A stretch of DNA of 17,684 nucleotides, from positions 1-17,684 of the forward strand of contig CAZIVE010000057.1 of NCBI GenBank assembly GCA_964542435.1. The letters run 5' to 3'. The stretch's first letter is position 1. Every line of letters starts with the position of its first letter. This document shows, piece by piece, positions 1-6,146 of the stretch. The stretch comes from CAZIVE01 sp964542435 (lineage in GTDB: Bacteria; Bacteroidota; Bacteroidia; Bacteroidales; Tannerellaceae). The notes under the pieces are model-generated. The model was given only the letters and a program-made list of their open reading frames with translations, ran no database searches and had not been told where the DNA came from. The position numbers and the translations under genes were made by a program.

Positions 1-55
1 GGACGTATGCAAGGCTTTTGGAGGGAGAAAAGGGGAGGAAAAAGAGGCGGGCAAG

Positions 56-784
56 CTATTTATAGGCCGTGGCGATGGTAAAGAAGCTGATGCGAAGTCC
101 TTCGACGGAGCCTGCGAGCGTTTCGGCGCAGGAGAGAAGCGTCGCGCCGGTCGTGACGACGTCATCCACGAGCAAAAGATGTTGATTGCGGAGCTCTTCG
201 GGATGCTTTACGCCGAAGATATCCTTTACGTTGAGCCAACGTTCCTGTTGCTCGAGTTGAGTTTGCGTTCGGTTGCTGACTTTTCGGAACAGATGCGTCG
301 TGTCAAGCGGAATGTGGAGCTCGGATTGCATGCCTTGGGCTATGATTTCGGCTTGGTTGTAGCCGCGAAGGAACTGCCGGCGTCTGTGCAGCGGAACGGG
401 AATGATGCGATCGACCTTACATAGCGGACTGTCAGCTTCTGCCAGTTGTTGCGCCGCTACTTGGCCCAGCCAGAATCCTATTTGGCGGTTGCCGTGGTAT
501 TTCAGAGCGTGGATCATCCGTTGCGTGCGGTTGTCTTTCTCGAAATGGAGGCAGGACGATGCGTGTTCGAAGCGTATCTTTCCGGCGAAGAGCTGTTCGA
601 TCGGGTTTTCGGGAATGAGATGATAGCGGGTGAAGGGAAGATCGCAGAAACAATGCAGGCAGATCTGCTCTTCGCCGGTCGTCAGCAGGCGTCCGCAGCA
701 GAGGCATCGCTTGGGAAAGAACAGGTTGACAAGGTCGTTGAGGCTATTCTTCCAGGTCGTCAAAATGCAGGTCTCTTTTCTCAT
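56..784 (-). CDS. comF: ComF family phosphoribosyltransferase-like protein
   Basis: A 242-residue ComF-type protein. An N-terminal zinc-finger-like cluster has two CxxC pairs (C27/C30 and C42/C45). The phosphoribosyltransferase-like half contains the ComF motif IIPVPLHRRRQFLRGYNQAE at about 128-147 and a PRPP-loop motif LLLVDDVVTTGAT at about 203-215. The family is linked to DNA uptake and processing of transforming DNA, but in Bacteroidota its role is mostly untested. The ATG lies inside the end of recX, giving a 41-nt overlap; no other Met precedes the zinc finger, so this start is the simplest choice, although an internal TTG seven codons downstream cannot be excluded. It is the last gene of the minus-strand prmC-recX-comF run, and 55 bases without a gene follow before the window edge. 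The family call is firm; the cellular role is inferred. Confidence 0.9.
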   Translation of the reverse strand: MRKETCILTTWKNSLNDLVNLFFPKRCLCCGRLLTTGEEQICLHCFCDLPFTRYHLIPENPIEQLFAGKIRFEHASSCLHFEKDNRTQRMIHALKYHGNRQIGFWLGQVAAQQLAEADSPLCKVDRIIPVPLHRRRQFLRGYNQAEIIAQGMQSELHIPLDTTHLFRKVSNRTQTQLEQQERWLNVKDIFGVKHPEELRNQHLLLVDDVVTTGATLLSCAETLAGSVEGLRISFFTIATAYK

Positions 785-1256
785 GGTCGGTCGGGTTAAG
801 TAGTTCGTGCAGGCAATTTAGGGTGATGCCGCTTTCAAATCCTCGGGAGGCGGCGAAGCGCAGCAGCGAAGCCATCAGTTTCTGTCCGTCGTCGGTTGGT
901 GTGCTCTTCAGTTTGGCAAGCAGAAGCGACTTCAAGGTCTGGCGATATTCCTCTTCGTTGAGGTTCCCGAGCGCTTCGTCGATGTATCGGTCTGCAATCT
1001 CCTTCTGACGAAGAGCCGCGCGCAGTTTCATCTTCCCCCATTTATTAAAGCGGAAGCGGTCGTTGACAAAGCTCTGCGCGTAGCGCGACGCATCGATGAA
1101 CTTCTCCTTCTCAAGCTGTGCGATGATTCTTTCGGCAGCCACTTCGTCAAGACCGGCGTTGAGAATTTTCTCCTTCACTTCGGCACGGCAATGCTCGCCA
1201 CTCGAACAGAGGGCGGCGGCGCGTTGCAGCATCTGTTGTTCTGTTACTTTTTTCAT
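744..1256 (-). CDS. recX: Regulatory protein RecX
   Basis: A 170-residue, charged, all-helical protein matching RecX, which binds the RecA filament and limits recombinase activity. The most diagnostic stretch is residues 52-84 (KFID...RYAQSFVNDRF then KWGKMKLRAALRQK), the F-I-D/YA/R-x-x-KWG pattern of the family. Length is usual for RecX. Its ATG overlaps the prmC stop codon by four bases (ATGA), which suggests translational coupling, and its 3' end overlaps comF by 41 nt. recA is not in the window, so RecX is encoded apart from its partner here. The acidic C-terminal tail (DLHFDDLEE) has no assigned role. Confidence 0.92.
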   Translation of the reverse strand: MKKVTEQQMLQRAAALCSSGEHCRAEVKEKILNAGLDEVAAERIIAQLEKEKFIDASRYAQSFVNDRFRFNKWGKMKLRAALRQKEIADRYIDEALGNLNEEEYRQTLKSLLLAKLKSTPTDDGQKLMASLLRFAASRGFESGITLNCLHELLNPTDHEKRDLHFDDLEE

Positions 1257-2107
1257 ATTTCGGCTTTTAGCATTCTTTCTTTTCCTGAGAGGTCTTTCAT
1301 TACTTCTATATTCTTATAATCGAGTTTTCGGAGCATCTCGACCGTTGCATCCGCTTTCAGAGGATTGATCTCGAAGAAGAGCGAACCGCCCGACGTCAGT
1401 CTTCGACAGGCAAAACGTGCGATCGCGCGGTAGAACAGGAGCGGATCGTCGTCGGGGACAAAGAGTGCGATGTGAGGTTCATGATCGAGAACGTTTTCCG
1501 ACATGGTCTCCTTCTCCTTTTCCATGACATACGGCGGATTGCTGACGATGCCATCGAAAGTCTCGTTCGGCAGCAGTTCGTCCGCTTGGAGAATGTCAGC
1601 ATGGAGAAAGCGAACATCGGTATGGTTGCGCCGGTTGTTTTTCTGCGCCACTTCGAGCGCTTCTTGAGAAACGTCGAGCGCTGTCACGGTAGCATCAGAA
1701 AGCAGATGGCTGAGCGCGATGGCGATGCATCCGCTGCCGGTGCCGATGTCGAGTATGCGGCTTTTCATTCCTTGGAAATGCGCGACGATCTTTTCCACCA
1801 GCTCTTCGGTTTCCGGCCGCGGAATCAGTACGGCAGGCGAGACCTCCAGTTCCATTCCGCAGAAAACGGAATGTCCCAGAATGTATTGCAAAGGTTCCAT
1901 CTCATGGAGTCGATCGACCACTTCATGGATTCTATGAAACAGTGTATCGGATATTTCTCTATCTTTGCCGAGCAGAATTTGATAAGGTTCCAATCCGCCT
2001 ATTTCCTCCAGGATGACGCGTATAAGCGCGTTGATCTCTCCTTCGGGATAGATGCCCGTGAGTGAGGTGCGGATGAATGCTCTGGTCTGTTCTATGGAAT
2101 GTTGCAT
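1253..2107 (-). CDS. prmC: Peptide chain release factor N5-glutamine methyltransferase PrmC
   Basis: A 284-residue class I SAM-dependent methyltransferase that methylates the Gln of the GGQ motif in release factors RF1 and RF2, tuning translation termination in the cytoplasm. An N-terminal helical domain carries PLQYILG (72-78). LIPRPETEELV (94-104) leads into the Rossmann fold, with SAM motif DIGTGSG at 120-126 and the catalytic/substrate motif NPPY at 190-193, which is diagnostic for PrmC/HemK. Length matches the family. It is the first gene of the minus-strand operon, preceded by a good Bacteroidota promoter (2127-2157), and overlaps recX by four bases. The ATG at 2107 gives a normal N-terminus. 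Confidence 0.96.
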   Translation of the reverse strand: MQHSIEQTRAFIRTSLTGIYPEGEINALIRVILEEIGGLEPYQILLGKDREISDTLFHRIHEVVDRLHEMEPLQYILGHSVFCGMELEVSPAVLIPRPETEELVEKIVAHFQGMKSRILDIGTGSGCIAIALSHLLSDATVTALDVSQEALEVAQKNNRRNHTDVRFLHADILQADELLPNETFDGIVSNPPYVMEKEKETMSENVLDHEPHIALFVPDDDPLLFYRAIARFACRRLTSGGSLFFEINPLKADATVEMLRKLDYKNIEVMKDLSGKERMLKAEI

Positions 2108-2126
2108 CTGATAATAGCTGTGGATG

Positions 2127-2157
2127 CAAAAGTAGCGTAAAAACAGCTTTCTTGCAA
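2127..2157 (-). promoter_or_regulatory. Predicted Bacteroidota promoter for prmC-recX-comF
   Basis: On the minus strand, TACTTTTG (2134 to 2127) matches the Bacteroidota -7 consensus TAnnTTTG exactly, and TTG (2157 to 2155) sits 20 bases upstream as the -33 element. Transcription would begin close to the prmC ATG, leaving a short leader. The 55-bp gap to the divergent ribD holds no equally clear plus-strand promoter. Confidence 0.7.
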
Positions 2158-2162
2158 GGTGG

Positions 2163-3146
2163 ATGATCGAAGTAGAGGATAAATATATGACACGTTGCCT
2201 TCAGCTTGCGCGAGGCGGCGAAGGTTTTGTGGCGCCCAATCCGATGGTAGGAGCTGTCGTCGTTCATGACGGACAGATCATCGGCGAAGGCTATCATCGT
2301 CAGTTTGGCGGACCTCATGCCGAGGTGAATGCCATCGCTTCCGTGTCACATCCCGAACTTCTTTCCGATTCCACGCTTTATGTCAGTCTTGAGCCCTGTT
2401 CCCATTATGGAAAGACGCCGCCCTGCGCGGAACTGATCATCAAGAAACACATTCCGCGTGTTGTGGTGGCTTGCATGGATCCGTTTCCTCAGGTTTCCGG
2501 TCGCGGAGTCGAGATGCTGCGTAATGCAGGCGTTGAGGTGGTGACAGGCGTCCTCGAATCCGAAGCCAAGAAACTCAACAAAGCTTTCATGACCTTTCAG
2601 GAGAAGCATCGTCCATACATCATTCTCAAATGGGCGCAGAGTGCCGACGGATTTATCGACAAACTCCGCAACGAAGCCACCGATCCCAAAGCTGTCATTT
2701 CTACAGATGCAACCCGACGTCATGTCCACAAACTTCGTACGGAAGTGACTGCGATTCTCGTAGGTACGCGTACCGCGCTGCTCGACGATCCCTCTCTGAC
2801 GGTCCGTCATTGGATAGGAAAGAATCCGGTTCGTCTGGCTGTCGATCGTACGCTGAAGATTCCCGAAAACTATCATCTGCTGGACGGCACGGTCCCGACG
2901 ATTCTCTTCACCGAGAAGGCGGGTAAAACCATCCCGGGCGTCGAATATGAACAGGTGGACTTCGCACAGCCGTTGGTTCCGCAGATTCTGGATTCGCTCT
3001 ATCGCCGCAAGCTCAATTCGCTGCTCGTAGAGGGCGGAACGATGTTGCTGAATCAGTTTATCGAGATGCATCTCTGGGACGAAGCGCGCGTTGAGACGGG
3101 AAAGATGAAACTCGGACGAGGTGTAAAAGCACCTAAAATAATATAA
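2163..3146 (+). CDS. ribD: Bifunctional riboflavin biosynthesis deaminase/reductase RibD
   Basis: A 327-residue two-domain enzyme catalysing the second and third steps of riboflavin synthesis from GTP: deamination of the pyrimidine ring, then NADPH-dependent reduction of the ribosyl side chain. The N-terminal cytidine-deaminase-like domain shows APNPMVGAVVV (24-34), the zinc/catalytic HAE at H52-E54, and PCSHYGKTPPC with zinc ligands C79 and C88. The reductase half begins near residue 148 (RPYIILKWAQSADG) and includes the LLVEGG segment toward the C-terminus. Length is slightly short but within range. It is divergent from prmC across 55 bp and ends 77 bp before the DUF6242 lipoprotein. No FMN riboswitch fits in the short leader, and no other rib gene is nearby. 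Confidence 0.95.
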   Translation: MIEVEDKYMTRCLQLARGGEGFVAPNPMVGAVVVHDGQIIGEGYHRQFGGPHAEVNAIASVSHPELLSDSTLYVSLEPCSHYGKTPPCAELIIKKHIPRVVVACMDPFPQVSGRGVEMLRNAGVEVVTGVLESEAKKLNKAFMTFQEKHRPYIILKWAQSADGFIDKLRNEATDPKAVISTDATRRHVHKLRTEVTAILVGTRTALLDDPSLTVRHWIGKNPVRLAVDRTLKIPENYHLLDGTVPTILFTEKAGKTIPGVEYEQVDFAQPLVPQILDSLYRRKLNSLLVEGGTMLLNQFIEMHLWDEARVETGKMKLGRGVKAPKII

Positions 3147-3184
3147 ATAATGGTTTGTAAAGGGAATAAAGAAAAAATAGTTTC

Positions 3185-3192
3185 TACTTTTG
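3185..3192 (+). promoter_or_regulatory. Predicted -7 element upstream of the DUF6242 lipoprotein
   Basis: TACTTTTG matches the Bacteroidota -7 consensus TAnnTTTG and lies 31 bases upstream of the ATG at 3224. The region upstream is A/T-rich, but the nearest TTTG (3154-3157) is 27 bases away, too far for a normal -33 element, so the assignment rests on the -7 box alone. Confidence 0.5.
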
Positions 3193-3223
3193 TACCTTTA
3201 ATATTACTAACTAAAAGTATTGA

Positions 3224-4594
3224 ATGAAAAATAGCATCATATTGTTCTTGATGGGTTGCCTGAGTGCGACGCTTTTTTCTTGTCTCGGCAGTTCGGGCAG
3301 TGATGAGGTATCCAATTCCCCCAATTGCCAGATCCAGACGTTTACACTCTCCAGCGATTCTGTCAGCGGACTCAGTTCGGTCAAGTTTACGATCGATCAG
3401 CTCAGTGGTGAGATCTATAATCTGGATTCCATGCCTTATGGAACCACTTTCAAACATAAGATCGTCTGCAAGATTACTTATGCCAGTGCTACGGTCAGCG
3501 GCATCCAGGCTACCTATATCGCTAAAGATTCTACCTTCTGGTGGAACGGTTCCGACTCTCTTGACTTCACCCAGCCGGTGAAGTTCGTAGTCCATTCACA
3601 CGACGGTGTCTCCACAAAGGCGTATGTAGCTCATGTCAATATCCATCAGGTGCAGCCGGATACGTTGATCTGGTCGCAGCGTGCGGAGAATATTGTCAGT
3701 GAAGCCGTCAGTTCGCAGAAGGTGATGGTTGCTCAATATGAAGGAGCCGAACATTATTTCATGTATGTCACGCCTGCTACAGGTTCCGGATATCATCTCT
3801 ATCATTCGTTGGTGAGTGCTCCCGACAGCTGGCAGCAGATCACCTTGAGTGGCCTTCCCACAAGTGGCGTCCGTATGTCACAGATTACAGAATTCCGCGG
3901 AGCTTTTTACGTTCCGACCACATCAGGCATTCTGTATCGTTCGACTGACGGCATCAACTGGTCGAAGGTTGACGGAGCACCTTCCGTGAAGTATATTCTC
4001 GGATGTCTGGCTGAAACGCCCTCCGCTTCAACCACCCTCGCTGCCATAGCCGACGTAAACGGTACGTTGACCTTCTGTTCGATGAACAGTTCGTCAGCCT
4101 GGACAACCGGAGAAGCAGTCCCGGACGGTTTCCCGATTGTCGGATTCGGCACGAAAGGTTATACGGCCATGTATCACGATTATCTGATGGTCGTTGCCGG
4201 GAAAGACAAGAGCAGTCAGCTGCTCAATACGACGTGGGGCACCAACGACGGTCGTGAGTGGATCAAATATACCGACGATAAGCTCACCTTCTTCACTGTA
4301 CGTGAAGGTGTGACGGTTGCCCGCTATGACAGTATGCTGTATATGATCGGTGGATTTCTGTCTGACGGAACGGCGGACAAGAAAATCTATACGTCGCATG
4401 ACAACGGTGTGAATTGGGCTGTGATTGATTCGATGGTGGTCCTCCCGGACGCATACAAAGCGAGAGCTTATGCATCTGTCAAGGTGGATCCTTCTCAATA
4501 CATATATATCATTGGAGGTAAAACGAGCAGCAGTGCCAACGACCTGAAGGATATCTGGTACGGCCGCATCAATCGTCTTGGCTTCAAGAAATAA
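3224..4594 (+). CDS. Lipoprotein with Asp-box/Kelch-like repeats, DUF6242 type
   Basis: A 456-residue predicted envelope lipoprotein. A signal peptide ends in a lipobox-like LFSC with the lipidated Cys at about residue 20, followed by Ser/Gly and then Asp-Glu (27-28), compatible with surface export signals of Bacteroidota lipoproteins. Residues 35-145 look like a separate beta-rich N-terminal domain. The remainder carries Asp-box-like motifs STDGINW (240-246), TNDGREW (340-346) and SHDNGVNW (391-398), plus Kelch-like YMIGG and YIIGGK segments, suggesting a beta-propeller. This resembles the Bacteroidales DUF6242 family, a call made from memory of the architecture. Function is unknown; no enzyme motif is visible. 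It probably has its own promoter at 3185 and is 62 bp from the next gene. Confidence 0.8.
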   Translation: MKNSIILFLMGCLSATLFSCLGSSGSDEVSNSPNCQIQTFTLSSDSVSGLSSVKFTIDQLSGEIYNLDSMPYGTTFKHKIVCKITYASATVSGIQATYIAKDSTFWWNGSDSLDFTQPVKFVVHSHDGVSTKAYVAHVNIHQVQPDTLIWSQRAENIVSEAVSSQKVMVAQYEGAEHYFMYVTPATGSGYHLYHSLVSAPDSWQQITLSGLPTSGVRMSQITEFRGAFYVPTTSGILYRSTDGINWSKVDGAPSVKYILGCLAETPSASTTLAAIADVNGTLTFCSMNSSSAWTTGEAVPDGFPIVGFGTKGYTAMYHDYLMVVAGKDKSSQLLNTTWGTNDGREWIKYTDDKLTFFTVREGVTVARYDSMLYMIGGFLSDGTADKKIYTSHDNGVNWAVIDSMVVLPDAYKARAYASVKVDPSQYIYIIGGKTSSSANDLKDIWYGRINRLGFKK

Positions 4595-4656
4595 GGAATG
4601 AGGTGTTATTTATAATTTTATGAGCAGTTTAGCGTTAGAAAGTAAGGTGTTGAAAT

Positions 4657-5370
4657 ATGACAATCAGACTTATGACTACAACTTATTTTCATCGTATAAT
4701 ACTCATTCTCCTCATTTCGGCAACGAGCGGAGTGCTCTTTGCTCAGGAATACAAGTTTGAAATAGGAGGAATGCTCGGAGGAGCTTCCTATATGGGAGAT
4801 GCCAATAAAACCAATCCTTTCAGCAAGATGGGTCTTGCAGGAGGTGCGGTTTTCCGGTATAACGTCAACTTGAGATGGGCTCTGAAGAGCAATCTGCTGT
4901 TGGCGCGTGTATCCGGAACGACAAAGGGGCTCGACAATGCTTTTCCTGATAACTTCCAGACAGACTTCAACAGGTCTGTGGTAGAGTTGGGTGAGCAGGC
5001 AGAGTTCAATTTCTTTCCCTACAGTGACAAGTTTGTCTATGCGGGAACGAAGAAGTTAACGCCTTATGTCCTTGCCGGCATCGGTTTGAGTATAGCACCC
5101 GGCGGTGACAAGACGTTCACTAGTTTGAACATCCCTTTAGGCGTCGGTGTGAAATATAAATTGAGGAACAGGTTGGATTTGGGTATGGAGTTCTCGGTCA
5201 GAAAGCTTTTCGGAGATGGTCTGGAAGGAAAGAAAGAGCTGGATAACCCGTATCACATTAGCGGCAGCGCATGGAAGAACAAGGATTGGTATTCACTCCT
5301 TCTCTTTTCCCTCACGTGGGAATTCGGACTGCATGACTGCGACTGTAACAATTCGAACAGTGTTCCTTGA
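4657..5370 (+). CDS. Outer-membrane beta-barrel protein, PorG/DUF6089-like
   Basis: A 237-residue exported protein. The first 30 residues form a signal peptide ending LFAQ, and the mature part alternates polar and hydrophobic residues as in small outer-membrane barrels, with glycine/aromatic-rich strands such as LTPYVLAGIGL and LGVGVKYKL and a family-like RLDLGMEFSVRKLFGDGLE segment near 170-190. Sequence style and position just before uppS-bamA-ompH match DUF6089 proteins and P. gingivalis PorG, an outer-membrane part of the type IX secretion system. Because related barrels also sit here in species thought to lack that system, a secretion role is only possible. The C-terminus carries CDC followed by an Asn/Ser tail. 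An alternative start is Met6 (4672). It lies 21 bp before uppS. Confidence 0.82.
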   Translation: MTIRLMTTTYFHRIILILLISATSGVLFAQEYKFEIGGMLGGASYMGDANKTNPFSKMGLAGGAVFRYNVNLRWALKSNLLLARVSGTTKGLDNAFPDNFQTDFNRSVVELGEQAEFNFFPYSDKFVYAGTKKLTPYVLAGIGLSIAPGGDKTFTSLNIPLGVGVKYKLRNRLDLGMEFSVRKLFGDGLEGKKELDNPYHISGSAWKNKDWYSLLLFSLTWEFGLHDCDCNNSNSVP

Positions 5371-5391
5371 GGTAAACATAATGAGTAACGA

Positions 5392-6132
5392 ATGTCATTG
5401 ATCGACGAAATAGACAAGAAACGGTTGCCGCAGCATGTGGCAATCATCATGGACGGCAACGGACGTTGGGCGAAGGAGCGGGGCAAAGACCGCTGTTTCG
5501 GTCATCAGGAAGGTGTCGTCTCTGTTCGTAAGATCATGGAGGCCGCTTCCAAGGTCGGATTGAGATATGTAACGCTATATACCTTCTCTACAGAAAACTG
5601 GAATCGTCCGGTAGAAGAGGTCCATGCACTTATGGAACTGCTCGTTTCTGCCATCAAGAAGGAGACGCCTGACCTGATGAAGAATCAGATCCGTCTGCTT
5701 ACGATCGGTGATCTTTCCCGGCTTCCCGAGGTGACACGTCAGTCGTTGCTCGAATGTGTGCAGATGACTTCTGCCAACACAGGTACGGCTTTGGTTCTGG
5801 CACTCAGTTATTCCTCCCGTTGGGAGATAATGAATGCGGTCAAAGAACTTGTGGCTGAGGCAAACGACAAAAAGATTTCTCCTGAGGATGTGAACGAAGA
5901 GCTTATATCCAGCAGACTCACTACGAAAGGCATTCCCGATCCGGATCTCTTGATTCGCACGGGAGGAGAGAAACGGATCAGTAACTTCCTGCTTTGGCAG
6001 TTGTCCTATTCGGAGCTCTATTTCACAGATACGTACTGGCCTGATTTCAGAGAAGAAGAACTGTATGGTGCTTTATTGTACTACCAGCAGCGCGAACGTC
6101 GCTATGGCAGGACAAGTGAACAACTAATATAA
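5392..6132 (+). CDS. uppS: Isoprenyl transferase (undecaprenyl diphosphate synthase) UppS
   Basis: A 246-residue cis-prenyltransferase that condenses isopentenyl diphosphate onto farnesyl diphosphate to make the C55 lipid carrier for peptidoglycan and O-antigen-type glycans. The signature MDGNGRWAK (20-28) contains the catalytic/Mg-binding Asp21. GHQEGV follows at 37-42, and the C-terminal family motif RTGGEKRISNFLLWQ with YSELYF is intact. An upstream ATG at 5381 opens only a six-codon reading frame ending across the true start region, so the ATG at 5392 is used; it yields the expected short N-terminus. It sits between the PorG-like gene and bamA (14-bp gap), as in other Bacteroidales. Confidence 0.96.
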   Translation: MSLIDEIDKKRLPQHVAIIMDGNGRWAKERGKDRCFGHQEGVVSVRKIMEAASKVGLRYVTLYTFSTENWNRPVEEVHALMELLVSAIKKETPDLMKNQIRLLTIGDLSRLPEVTRQSLLECVQMTSANTGTALVLALSYSSRWEIMNAVKELVAEANDKKISPEDVNEELISSRLTTKGIPDPDLLIRTGGEKRISNFLLWQLSYSELYFTDTYWPDFREEELYGALLYYQQRERRYGRTSEQLI

Positions 6133-6146
6133 TAATTGACTGATAT

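Noticed and set aside
1472..2065. 197-residue plus-strand ORF
   Set aside because: It lies wholly antisense to prmC, whose motifs are intact, and shows no recognisable domain.
2346..3071. 241-residue minus-strand ORF
   Set aside because: Antisense shadow of ribD, which has all catalytic motifs.
3053..3595. 180-residue minus-strand ORF spanning the ribD/DUF6242 gap
   Set aside because: Opposite to two better-supported genes and to the promoter between them; no domain features.
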